NCBI GenBank assembly: GCA_947470515.1 | Contig: CANITF010000013.1 | Coordinates: 1-64,000 of the forward strand | Source of the DNA: Flavobacteriales bacterium | Lineage (GTDB): Bacteria > Bacteroidota > Bacteroidia > Flavobacteriales_D > Crocinitomicaceae | Reading direction: 5' to 3' | Length of the DNA: 64,000 bases | In this document: positions 18,164-26,228 of the stretch, piece after piece | How the letters are laid out: each line of letters begins with the position of its first letter | Position numbering within the stretch: position 1 is the first letter of the stretch | Program-made: the position numbers and the translations under genes | Notes under the pieces: model-generated | Seen by the model: the letters and a program-made list of their open reading frames with translations, nothing else | What the model was told of the DNA's origin: nothing | Database searches by the model: none

Positions 18164-20263
18164 TTATTCGGGTAAATCTTCGATTTTTGTTTCAATTTCT
18201 GGAATCACTTCTGGTTCTTCAGAAGCAATTTCAGTTGGAATTTCAGAAGTTTCTTCAGTAGATAAATCATCTGACACTACTTTGACAATTTCTTCTTCTT
18301 CCTTATCCCAAATGCGCTTGCCAAAAATTTCTATTAAGTCTTCTTTAAAGATAACTTCAGTCGCCAATAATTTATCGGCTAATTGTGCTAACTTATCTTT
18401 GTTTTCTTCAAGAATAGTAAGTGCTCTTTGGTATTGAAATTCAATCAATTTACTTACCTCTTCGTCAATAACTCTTGCAGTTTCGTCAGAATAAGGTTTT
18501 GTAAATGAATCTCTTCCTTGAGAGTCGTAAAAAGAAATATTTCCAATTCGATCATTTAAACCATATATTGATACCATCGCATATGCTTGTTTTGTCACTT
18601 TTTCCAAGTCACTTAAAGCACCTGTACTGATTTTTCCAAACGTAATTTTTTCTGCTGCCCGCCCGCCTAGTGCTGAACACATTTCATCCAAAATTTGTTC
18701 TGTTGTAGTAATACTTCTTTCCTCTGGTAAATACCAAGCTGCTCCTAAAGAATGTCCTCTTGGAACGATTGTTACTTTTACTAATGGATGCGCATATTCT
18801 AACAACCAAGAAATTGTTGCGTGACCAGCTTCGTGATAAGCAATAGCTTTTTTCTCATCTGGAGTAATAATCTTATTCTTTTTCTCAATTCCACCTACAA
18901 TGCGATCTACAGCATCCAAGAAATCTTGTTTTTGCACGAATTTCTTGTCTTTTCGAGCTGCAATCAATGCTGCTTCATTGCATAAGTTCGCGATATCGGC
19001 TCCAGAAAAACCAGGAGTTTGTTTCGATAAGAAATCAACGTCTATTCCAGGTTCCAATTTAATTGGTTTCAAGTGAACTTGGAAAATTTCTTTACGTTCA
19101 TTGATATCTGGCATATCAACATAAATCTGACGGTCAAAACGGCCTGCACGCATCAAAGCGCTATCTAAAACATCTGCTCTGTTTGTTGCCGCCAGTATGA
19201 TAACACCAGAATTTGTTCCAAAACCATCCATTTCTGTCAGTAACTGATTTAACGTGTTTTCACGCTCGTCATTAGATCCAAATCCGTTATTTTTTCCTCT
19301 TGCACGACCAATTGCATCGATTTCATCAATAAAAATAATAGAAGGCGCTTTTTCTTTTGCTTGTTTGAATAAGTCTCTCACACGAGAAGCACCAACACCA
19401 ACAAACATTTCAACGAAATCAGAACCTGATAAGGAGAAGAAAGGAACTTTTGCTTCACCAGCTACGGCTTTCGCTAAAAGGGTTTTCCCTGTTCCTGGAG
19501 GTCCAACTAATAACGCTCCTTTTGGAATTTTTGCTCCAAGTTCAGTATATTTCTTAGAATTCTTTAAAAACTCAACGATTTCAACGATTTCAACTTTTGC
19601 TTCTTGCAATCCAGCAACGTCTTTGAATGTAACGTTCGTCGTTTTTCCTTTGTCGTAAACTTGAGCTTTAGATTTTCCAATGTTGAAAATTTGACCGCCG
19701 CCACCACCGCCTCCGCCGCCAGACATTCTTCGCATAACGAACATCCAGATAACAACTAGAATTAGGATAGGTAAAATAAAGCTTAAGATATTTCCAAGGT
19801 AATTTACTTCTTCTTCATCGATCAATTCAATGATTGGCAATGGAGCTTTATTTTCTGCCTTAAGCTTAATATTTTGCTCTTTAATTGTTTTATTTAATTC
19901 AGTTACTTGTAATTCAATATTACCTGCATCAACAATATTTAACTCAAAAACAGGATCACCTTTTTTTACAGTGTTACCTTTTGTTAAAGCCTGTTTGATT
20001 GCTTTAAATTGTGCGTCTTTTGAATTAACAAGGTATTTTTTTCCTTCTTTGGTAATCGTAAAATCTAGTCTTACCTTATTGATGATTTTGGCATCTTGAA
20101 TAAATCCTTTTTCTGCTAAATCGAAAAATGTTGATTTGTATTTTACAGGAATATGCCCTGCAGAACTCATGAAAAGCTGAAATCCAATAATTGCAACACC
20201 AATCACCGCATAAATCCAATAAATTGAAAACGGGCTCTTTTTTTTATTTTCTCCTTCTGACAT
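18164..20263 (-). CDS. ftsH: ATP-dependent zinc metalloprotease FtsH
   Basis: 699-aa hexameric membrane AAA protease for quality control and turnover of regulatory proteins. TM1 is at residues ~14-34, a periplasmic domain follows to ~150, and TM2 is at ~155-178, ending in a nine-glycine run (182-190) before the AAA module. Walker A GPPGTGKT is at 254-261, Walker [10 protein letters not shown] at 308-316, and the zinc site HEAGH at 477-481; the third ligand lies in the TGALSDLEK region. The C-terminal ~40 residues are highly acidic (Glu/Asp/Thr/Ser), a common Bacteroidota trait. Follows rsfS with a 9-nt gap. Confidence 0.97.
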   Translation of the reverse strand: MSEGENKKKSPFSIYWIYAVIGVAIIGFQLFMSSAGHIPVKYKSTFFDLAEKGFIQDAKIINKVRLDFTITKEGKKYLVNSKDAQFKAIKQALTKGNTVKKGDPVFELNIVDAGNIELQVTELNKTIKEQNIKLKAENKAPLPIIELIDEEEVNYLGNILSFILPILILVVIWMFVMRRMSGGGGGGGGGQIFNIGKSKAQVYDKGKTTNVTFKDVAGLQEAKVEIVEIVEFLKNSKKYTELGAKIPKGALLVGPPGTGKTLLAKAVAGEAKVPFFSLSGSDFVEMFVGVGASRVRDLFKQAKEKAPSIIFIDEIDAIGRARGKNNGFGSNDERENTLNQLLTEMDGFGTNSGVIILAATNRADVLDSALMRAGRFDRQIYVDMPDINERKEIFQVHLKPIKLEPGIDVDFLSKQTPGFSGADIANLCNEAALIAARKDKKFVQKQDFLDAVDRIVGGIEKKNKIITPDEKKAIAYHEAGHATISWLLEYAHPLVKVTIVPRGHSLGAAWYLPEERSITTTEQILDEMCSALGGRAAEKITFGKISTGALSDLEKVTKQAYAMVSIYGLNDRIGNISFYDSQGRDSFTKPYSDETARVIDEEVSKLIEFQYQRALTILEENKDKLAQLADKLLATEVIFKEDLIEIFGKRIWDKEEEEIVKVVSDDLSTEETSEIPTEIASEEPEVIPEIETKIEDLPE

Positions 20264-20272
20264 TTTGTAAGT

Positions 20273-20650
20273 TTAATTGAAATTTGGTATGTCTGTTCGT
20301 TTCGCGTCTGACCATAAATCTTCTAAATCATAGAAAGGTCGTGCATCTTTGTAAAAAACATGTGCAACAACATTAATATAATCTAATAAAATCCATTCGC
20401 TGTTTGTCTTACCTTCGATATGCCAAGGTTTTTCTTGTAATTCTTTGCGTGTAAATCGGCTTATTGAGTTACTTATACCATCAACTTGCGTAGAAGATTC
20501 ACCACTGCAAATGACGAAAAAGTCGCACACAGCATTGGAAATTTCTCTTAAATCAAGGACAACAATATCTTGAGCTTTGTTTTCTTGCATTCCCTCCACA
20601 ATCGCATCACACAGCACTTGGGAATTCACTTCATCTTCTAATTTATACAT
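20273..20650 (-). CDS. rsfS: Ribosome silencing factor RsfS
   Basis: 125-aa member of the RsfS/Iojap family, which binds L14 and blocks subunit joining when nutrients are scarce. Conserved parts include DIVVLDLREISNAVCDFFVICSGES, HIEGKTNSEWILLDYINVVAHVF and the final YDLEDLW. Heads an rsfS-ftsH transcription unit opposite birA, an order I recall as common in Bacteroidota. Confidence 0.95.
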   Translation of the reverse strand: MYKLEDEVNSQVLCDAIVEGMQENKAQDIVVLDLREISNAVCDFFVICSGESSTQVDGISNSISRFTRKELQEKPWHIEGKTNSEWILLDYINVVAHVFYKDARPFYDLEDLWSDAKRTDIPNFN

Positions 20651-20669
20651 TCGATTTTTTTAAGCCTTA

Positions 20670-20677
20670 CAAATCTA
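20670..20677 (-). promoter_or_regulatory. rsfS-ftsH promoter -7 box
   Basis: TAGATTTG on the minus strand, 19 nt upstream of the rsfS ATG. The -33 element is not obvious. Confidence 0.45.
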
Positions 20678-20731
20678 ACTTTTAATTTTAATTTTAACCA
20701 GCGTATCAACGTTTCACTTTTACAAAAGTTC

Positions 20732-21472
20732 ATGCAAATAGGTCAAAAAATCATGCGATTTGACAAGGTCGACTCAACGAACAATTATACTGCCAATTTA
20801 CTAAAAGAGGGTAAAATTGTGCATGGCACTGTTATTATGTCAGATGAACAAACAGCTGGACGTGGACAACGAGGGGCAAATTGGACTTCAAATGCTGGGG
20901 AAAACATGCTTTTCTCGTTGTTTGTTGTTCCCGACAATCTGTCAGTAGAAAACCAAGTTGTATTAACGCACTTTGCATCAATCGGAATAGTTGAAGTTTT
21001 AAGAAAAATTGGCATATCAGCTGAAATTAAATGGCCGAATGATATTTATGTGAACGATAAAAAAATTGCAGGGATATTAATTGAAAACACACTCAAGGGT
21101 GGATTTATTGCTAGTTCAATAATTGGAATTGGTTTAAATGTGAATCAAGTACGTTTTGAAAACATCAATGCAACAAGTATTAAGCGTGAAACGAATGAAT
21201 TTATTTCAATAGATTCTATCGTGTTTAAATTGATAGGTGAGTTGAACCTTTTATGGGATTTCATTCAGAAAAACGATTACACTTCACTGAAAAAAAGGTA
21301 CATGGATATTTTGTATCAACTTGGAAAATTAGCCATCTATGAAGATAGTTCAGGGAAGTTTGAAGGAGTAATAGAAGGAGTTTCTGAAGCAGGTTATTTA
21401 CAAATCAGAAAAGGAAAGGAATTGAAAGAATATGATTTAAAGGAGATTTCTTTTTTAGTTACAAGTGGCTAG
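20732..21472 (+). CDS. birA: Biotin--[acetyl-CoA-carboxylase] ligase
   Basis: 246-aa single-domain biotin protein ligase that attaches biotin to the carboxyl-carrier protein for fatty-acid synthesis. The biotinyl-AMP binding loop GRGQRGANWTS, the conserved KWPNDIYVNDKKIAGILIE and IGIGLNVNQ are present. There is no N-terminal helix-turn-helix, so it is not a BirA-type repressor. Divergent from rsfS with an 81-bp gap. Confidence 0.95.
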   Translation: MQIGQKIMRFDKVDSTNNYTANLLKEGKIVHGTVIMSDEQTAGRGQRGANWTSNAGENMLFSLFVVPDNLSVENQVVLTHFASIGIVEVLRKIGISAEIKWPNDIYVNDKKIAGILIENTLKGGFIASSIIGIGLNVNQVRFENINATSIKRETNEFISIDSIVFKLIGELNLLWDFIQKNDYTSLKKRYMDILYQLGKLAIYEDSSGKFEGVIEGVSEAGYLQIRKGKELKEYDLKEISFLVTSG

Positions 21473-21485
21473 TTGCGAATTGCTT

Positions 21486-21584
21486 GTTGCGAATTGACAG
21501 TTACTAGTTACATTTTTTTGTACCATTATTGTTCCTTCGCAGATGTATTCTTTTAGAAGTAACTAGTAACTTGTAATTAGCAAC
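21486..21584. repeat. 26-bp inverted repeat (GTTGC palindrome family)
   Basis: Arms 21486-21511 and 21559-21584 are complementary at 22 of 26 positions, including a perfect 13-bp core (AGTTACTAGTTAC / GTAACTAGTAACT), around a 47-nt loop. It lies between the convergent stops of birA and the SRPBCC gene. The arm sequence recurs at 51870-51895. Confidence 0.7.
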
Positions 21585-21596
21585 TATGAACTTATT

Positions 21597-21998
21597 TTAT
21601 TGATCAAAATGCTTCTTAAGATTTTCGGACATAATGTTAAATAATGCCGTTAAAGGCTTTTCAACCATCATTTTAAGGAAAACGTTAACTTCTCCATCAA
21701 AAGCAATGTATCCATTTGTATGTTCACCTTGGCTTTCTAAATGAATTGTTAATCGAAAAGGAAATGGAGATTTTTCACCAGATTTCATAAAAACTTTGGT
21801 TGAATCTTCATGTCCATCTTGGATAAGTGATATTACCACTGCACCTTGAACTTTAAATGAACATTCTTCAGCTGTTGATCGCCAATCAGCAATTTGTTCT
21901 TTTGGTAACATATGAATAAGATTATTAGAATCCTTTAGGAAGGAAGCAACTATCTCATGATTTGCTGCAACAATTACTTTGGTGCTATCAATTTTCAT
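21597..21998 (-). CDS. SRPBCC-family protein
   Basis: 133 aa with the START/SRPBCC hydrophobic-pocket pattern: an N-terminal strand (DSTKVIVAANHEIVASFLKD), a helix, a central antiparallel sheet, and a long C-terminal amphipathic helix (PLTALFNIMSENLKKHFDQ). Such proteins bind hydrophobic ligands; none can be named. It follows pyrE with an 18-nt gap and is probably co-transcribed. Confidence 0.72.
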   Translation of the reverse strand: MKIDSTKVIVAANHEIVASFLKDSNNLIHMLPKEQIADWRSTAEECSFKVQGAVVISLIQDGHEDSTKVFMKSGEKSPFPFRLTIHLESQGEHTNGYIAFDGEVNVFLKMMVEKPLTALFNIMSENLKKHFDQ

Positions 21999-22016
21999 AT
22001 GCCTAAAATTTGTTTT

Positions 22017-22658
22017 TTATTTCTTCCAAGATTCTGGGTGCTCTTTCCATTCACGAAGAGAAGCTATGTCATTTTCTGAAATATAATCCTTTCTTAACGC
22101 TTCTTCAATTAAAATATCGTAATTGGTCAATGTGAGATATGGGCAATTGGCTTTTTTGAAATTTTCATCTGCTACACTAAAGCCATATGTGAATATTGCA
22201 ACTAATCCTTTAACATCCATTTCAGCATCCTTTAAAGCTTGCACTGCTTTGATACTGCTTCCACCAGTTGAAATTAAATCTTCAATAACAACAACTTTTT
22301 GCCCTTTTTCGAAATGACCTTCAATCAAATTACCCATCCCGTGACCTTTAGCTGAACTGCGGATATAAATAAAAGGTAATCCTAACTCTTGAGCAACCAA
22401 AGCTCCTAAAGCAATGCCACCAGTTGCTACACCAGCTATTACATCTGGTTTCCCAAAGAATTCTAATACAGCATCTGTATATGTTTGACGTATGAAAGTA
22501 CGAATGGCAGGATAAGACAAAGTAATGCGATTATCACAGTAAATTGGAGAATTCCATCCAGACGCCCATGTGAATGGATTATTAGGTTGAAGTTTTACAG
22601 CTTTAATTTGTAATAAAAATTCAGCTACTTTTAGGGCATTATCGTTGTTCAAAATCAT
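22017..22658 (-). CDS. pyrE: Orotate phosphoribosyltransferase
   Basis: 213-aa pyrimidine biosynthesis enzyme joining orotate and PRPP into OMP. Motifs: NPFTWASGWNSPIYCDNR near the N-terminus, GVATGGIALGALVAQELG, and the PRPP-binding VVVIEDLISTGGSS. The start codon is only 8 nt from the divergent NUDIX start; a TACATTTG box overlapping the NUDIX ATG suggests a leaderless pyrE message. Confidence 0.96.
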   Translation of the reverse strand: MILNNDNALKVAEFLLQIKAVKLQPNNPFTWASGWNSPIYCDNRITLSYPAIRTFIRQTYTDAVLEFFGKPDVIAGVATGGIALGALVAQELGLPFIYIRSSAKGHGMGNLIEGHFEKGQKVVVIEDLISTGGSSIKAVQALKDAEMDVKGLVAIFTYGFSVADENFKKANCPYLTLTNYDILIEEALRKDYISENDIASLREWKEHPESWKK

Positions 22659-22671
22659 GGCATCAAATGTA
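22617..22671. promoter_or_regulatory. Interlocked divergent promoters of pyrE and NUDIX gene
   Basis: Minus strand: TACATTTG at 22664-22671 covers the NUDIX ATG and ends 5 nt before the pyrE ATG. Plus strand: TTTG at 22617-22620, a 19-nt spacer and TATCGTTG (one mismatch) at 22640-22647 lie inside the 5' end of pyrE. Each promoter therefore sits inside the other gene's coding sequence. Confidence 0.5.
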
Positions 22672-23278
22672 CAAAGTTTTTATAGAAAATAGAGCGATTA
22701 TCTTTACAGATATTATTCCAAAAAAGAAAAATAGTTTTTGGGTAAAAAGTAACACTCTTCAATCAATTGCAGTTGATTTAATTCCATTGATTCGCGAAAC
22801 AGTACCTAATCTAGTGATATATGTATATGCTAAAGAAATTGATACTGAATTTGAAAGGTTATTCAATCCGTTTGAAAAGATAGAAGCAGCAGGTGGAATT
22901 GTGAGAAGAAAACAGCGTTTTTTATTTATCAAAAGAAATGGAATTTGGGATATCCCGAAAGGTAAACTTGAAATAAATGAATCTATTGAAGCTTGTGCAA
23001 TTAGAGAAATTGAAGAGGAGTGCGGTTTGAAAAATCCTCAGATTGTTGACTTTATATGTTTAACCTACCACACATATGAATATAAAGGAAGACCAACTTT
23101 AAAAAAAACGTATTGGTATTCTCTTAAATATGAAGGTGATAAGTTGTTAAATCCCCAAATAGAGGAAGGGATAACGGAAGTGAAATGGATGAAATTTACG
23201 GCTATTGAAAAAGTTCGAAAAAATACGTTTAGCTCAATAATTGAAGTTTTAGACACCTATTTTTCTTCTTTAAAATAG
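22667..23278 (+). CDS. NUDIX hydrolase
   Basis: 203-aa NUDIX enzyme. The Nudix box is exact: Gly, five residues, Glu, seven residues, then REIEEECGL (near residues 104-126). About 85 residues precede the Nudix fold and form a separate N-terminal region typical of a Bacteroidota subfamily encoded next to pyrE. It hydrolyses a nucleoside diphosphate linked to another moiety; a nucleotide clean-up role fits the pyrE neighbour but is inference. The start is set by the family-like MYKVFI N-terminus. Confidence 0.88.
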   Translation: MYKVFIENRAIIFTDIIPKKKNSFWVKSNTLQSIAVDLIPLIRETVPNLVIYVYAKEIDTEFERLFNPFEKIEAAGGIVRRKQRFLFIKRNGIWDIPKGKLEINESIEACAIREIEEECGLKNPQIVDFICLTYHTYEYKGRPTLKKTYWYSLKYEGDKLLNPQIEEGITEVKWMKFTAIEKVRKNTFSSIIEVLDTYFSSLK

Positions 23279-23389
23279 TGGTTTGGTATTTGTAAATGGA
23301 ATGAACATTGAAAAATAAAATATATTTTTTTGTTAAAAGTGAAAGTCACATTTGAGAATTATTGTAACCTTGTCAAAAAAAGAGAAATT

Positions 23390-23827
23390 ATGAAATATCT
23401 ATTATTCACATTAGCATTGATTTTAGGAGTTGGTGTAAACGCACAAGAAACGACTGTTGTAAAGAAAGAAAAGAAAGAAAAAGTTGCGAAAAAGAAGAAG
23501 GGCCTACTTTTTACACAAGTAGAAATTGTCAGAAATGACATTCCTTATGGTTCAGATGAAACATTTGCTTTTGATTTCAAGAATGAGTCTAAAACACCTG
23601 CAATCATTCAAGGTGTGCAAACGAGTTGTGGTTGTACAACAGCAAAAAAGCCTGAAGAACCAATTCAACATGGTAAGAAATCCCAAATCTCTGTGAAATA
23701 TGACACAAAGAGAGTTGGAGCATTTACAAAAACAATTACAATTACTTCAAATGTTTCTGAACCAATTATTTTAACAATAAAAGGTACTGTTTTACCAGAG
23801 GTTGTGCAAGAAACTCCAAAAGAATAA
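23390..23827 (+). CDS. DUF1573 secreted protein
   Basis: 145 aa. Signal peptide MKYLLFTLALILGVGVNA-QET, a Lys-rich linker (KKEKKEKVAKKKK), then the DUF1573 Ig-like domain (FDFKNESKTPAIIQGVQTSCGCTTAKKPEEP and KYDTKRVGAFTKTITITSN). The SCGC motif is the hallmark of the family, whose function is unknown. The open frame extends 20 codons upstream, but the signal peptide fixes the start at 23390. Three related genes occur together at 62.6-64 kb. Confidence 0.85.
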   Translation: MKYLLFTLALILGVGVNAQETTVVKKEKKEKVAKKKKGLLFTQVEIVRNDIPYGSDETFAFDFKNESKTPAIIQGVQTSCGCTTAKKPEEPIQHGKKSQISVKYDTKRVGAFTKTITITSNVSEPIILTIKGTVLPEVVQETPKE

Positions 23828-23848
23828 AACTCAGATAAATAATTTTTA

Positions 23849-23880
23849 AAAGGGCTGTGACTGATAAGATACGGCCCTTT
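23849..23880. terminator. Bidirectional terminator
   Basis: AAAGGGC / GCCCTTT stem flanked by A- and T-rich tracts between the DUF1573 gene and the convergent SDR gene. Confidence 0.75.
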
Positions 23881-24642
23881 TTAATTTTTATAAATCACTG
23901 TTGCCGATGCTTGCGCTGTTGGCATAATTGTTAAATCGTTAATTGTAACATGTGCGGGACGTGTTGCAACGAAATAGATTGTTTCAGCAATATCCTTTGC
24001 AACAAGTGGCTCAAATCCTGAATAAACGCTCTTTGCTGTTGATTCATCTCCTTTGAATCTAACCAATGAAAATTCCGTTTCTGCAGCACCAGGAGCAATA
24101 TTGGTAACTTTAATATTGTAATCAACTAAATCTATTCGCATTGCTTTAGATAATGCATCAACTGCATGTTTTGAAGCACAATAGACATTTCCTCCGGCGT
24201 AAACTTCTTTGCCAGCAATACTTCCTAAGTTAAAAACATGGCCTTTTTTATTTTTCTTTAGAAATGGAACAATAGCTCTTGTAACATATAACAAACCTTT
24301 TACATTGGTGTCAATCATTCTGTCCCAATCGTCAATTAGTCCTTCGTCAATTGGACCGCGACCAACAGCTAATCCAGCATTATTGATCAAAATATCAATA
24401 TTTTCCTTTATGTTATTCGGTAAGGTTTCAATTTCTTTAAAGACATCCTCTTCAACTCTCACATCAAAACACAAGGTTTGAATGTCAATTGGGAACATTT
24501 CAGAAAGTTTTTCTTGAATGTGAATTAAACGATCATTTCTGCGCCCAGTTAAAATTAAATTCCAACCATTTTGAGCAAATATTTCTGCACAAGCTTCCCC
24601 GAATCCAGAAGTTGCACCAGTTATGAAGACGTATTTTTCCAT
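23881..24642 (-). CDS. Short-chain dehydrogenase/reductase (YdfG-like)
   Basis: 253-aa NAD(P)-dependent classical SDR. The cofactor motif TGATSGFG is at residues 7-14, followed by the NNAG structural motif, a catalytic Ser in LGSIAG and YCASK with the catalytic Tyr/Lys, then NIAPGAAETEF. Closest in style to the YdfG subfamily (3-hydroxy acid/serine dehydrogenases), but the substrate is unproven. Its first 22 nt overlap the 3' end of the upstream membrane-protein gene, so the two are likely co-transcribed. Confidence 0.9.
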   Translation of the reverse strand: MEKYVFITGATSGFGEACAEIFAQNGWNLILTGRRNDRLIHIQEKLSEMFPIDIQTLCFDVRVEEDVFKEIETLPNNIKENIDILINNAGLAVGRGPIDEGLIDDWDRMIDTNVKGLLYVTRAIVPFLKKNKKGHVFNLGSIAGKEVYAGGNVYCASKHAVDALSKAMRIDLVDYNIKVTNIAPGAAETEFSLVRFKGDESTAKSVYSGFEPLVAKDIAETIYFVATRPAHVTINDLTIMPTAQASATVIYKN

Positions 24643-26099
24643 TTTATATCTTTTAAAGGTTTCAAAAGTATTAACCCAGCAATTATGAGAGCGAATTGTG
24701 CTGGAAATCTATACCGTGTTATTGCTCCTAAAACAGGTGTTGTCCAGCCGATTAGAAGTGATAGGATTAATGCAAAAGTTAATAATGTAAAAACGATATT
24801 TTTTTCTTCAAAATTTAATTTTTTTCTAAAGTAAATGGTTAGACCAAAAAACAGAAGAATAAGCCATACTTCCAGAAAGGAAAGAAATTTCAATTTGCTT
24901 CCTGGGTCATTTGGGAAAGGCCGTATAACACTATTTGCCAAGGCTTCAGGAATGTTTTTTATCAATTGAATTGTTGAATTTTTTAGTGGTGTTGTTTCAA
25001 TGAAACTAGCACATCCTTCAGTAAAATATACACGTTTCAATTTTTCACCAGTTGGTTTTAAATGAACAGGGATTGGCCTTTCCGTGCTGCCAAATTTATA
25101 AATGTAAGCATCTGTTTCGTTTAATAAAATTACTTCAGTCCCCCTTAAGGATAGATCTCCATACTGGAAAGGCTGAAAGTAATAAAAACAAGAATCACCT
25201 AAAACATGCAATCCTCCTTTACCAACATTTACAAAATCGAATTGCTTTCGTGTAAGATAATTGACCATTTTATCTCGTGGTTTTTGAAAAGTAATTCCCA
25301 AGAACAATAAGATAGAAACTAAACTTAAAATGGTTGGGATAAGCTTTCCTTTCAAGAGATATTTAAAAACAATTAAACACAAAAGAGATAACACAATACA
25401 CGCTAGAATATACGGTTTAAACATTAAGAGAATAACTATGGATATTACGAAGAAAAATATTCTTTTAATTAATACGTCATTGATTAAAATAACTCTTACT
25501 AACAAGCTAATTCCCAAAAACAGAAAAGGCTCTTTTAATAAACTAGAAGTCCAAAATATAACACTTGGAACAAGAACAAGAACCCAAAAGAAAACTTCAT
25601 TCGTTTGGGAAGAATATTTTCGAAAAGAAATATAAAAATTCTTTAATGCTAATGTTGAAATTAAACACAAAACAGCTAAATGAATCACTGCAGATTTTCC
25701 GGAGAAAAAATGAATTATGCTATGTATTCGAATCACATTTTTCGAATCATTGATTAGTGTCAAATCTCCTGCTGACCAATATTCGGTCATATATAAATAT
25801 TTATTAATCAGCTCTGTAGTTTCTCCAATTCCAGTTAATAATTGGAAGTAATGTTTGGGAGATTGATAAAATACATCATTTAAATACTTGCTTTCTATTA
25901 AAAACGTTCCTCCGTCATGACTTAAATCATCAATGTTATAAGTTTGTATATGGATAAGAAATAATAATAGTCCAACGCCAACTTTTAATAAAAAAACAGC
26001 AGGGAAAGTCCAAGGAGATAACCCTTCAACCTGAAATAATTTCCAGTATCTGGCCAAAACAAATAAAAACAAAACAAAAGTGATCGAGTAAATCAGCAC
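24621..26099 (-). CDS. Polytopic membrane protein, polymerase/glycosyltransferase-like
   Basis: 492 aa with about ten hydrophobic segments and one large extracytoplasmic loop (roughly residues 270-390). A motif PSVIFWTSSLLKEPFLFLGIS in the middle resembles those seen in Bacteroidota proteins of the EpsG/Wzy-like or membrane glycosyltransferase kind; I do not recognise the exact family. The start is GTG (26099), supported by a TAAGTTTG box 14 nt upstream and by the lack of any ATG nearby. No other polysaccharide genes are adjacent. Confidence 0.6.
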   Translation of the reverse strand: MLIYSITFVLFLFVLARYWKLFQVEGLSPWTFPAVFLLKVGVGLLLFLIHIQTYNIDDLSHDGGTFLIESKYLNDVFYQSPKHYFQLLTGIGETTELINKYLYMTEYWSAGDLTLINDSKNVIRIHSIIHFFSGKSAVIHLAVLCLISTLALKNFYISFRKYSSQTNEVFFWVLVLVPSVIFWTSSLLKEPFLFLGISLLVRVILINDVLIKRIFFFVISIVILLMFKPYILACIVLSLLCLIVFKYLLKGKLIPTILSLVSILLFLGITFQKPRDKMVNYLTRKQFDFVNVGKGGLHVLGDSCFYYFQPFQYGDLSLRGTEVILLNETDAYIYKFGSTERPIPVHLKPTGEKLKRVYFTEGCASFIETTPLKNSTIQLIKNIPEALANSVIRPFPNDPGSKLKFLSFLEVWLILLFFGLTIYFRKKLNFEEKNIVFTLLTFALILSLLIGWTTPVLGAITRYRFPAQFALIIAGLILLKPLKDIKWKNTSS

Positions 26100-26113
26100 G
26101 AAAAAATTTTATG

Positions 26114-26121
26114 CAAACTTA
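26114..26121 (-). promoter_or_regulatory. Promoter -7 box of membrane-protein/SDR unit
   Basis: TAAGTTTG on the minus strand, 14 nt before the GTG start at 26099. Confidence 0.45.
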
Positions 26122-26151
26122 AGTATTTTTTTTTCGTTTTTCTCGCCAATT

Positions 26152-26169
26152 TGTCGTCAATTTCCGACA
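26152..26169. promoter_or_regulatory. Dyad upstream of htpG
   Basis: TGTCG and CGACA separated by 8 nt, with a further TTTGTCAT and TTGACAT nearby, in the 129-bp gap between the membrane-protein gene and htpG. It could be a regulator site, but no known heat-shock operator is matched. Confidence 0.25.
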
Positions 26170-26228
26170 GTTTGTCATGTATTTTCCAGTGGCACAAAGA
26201 TTGACATTTCACCGAAAAAAAAAGCTAT

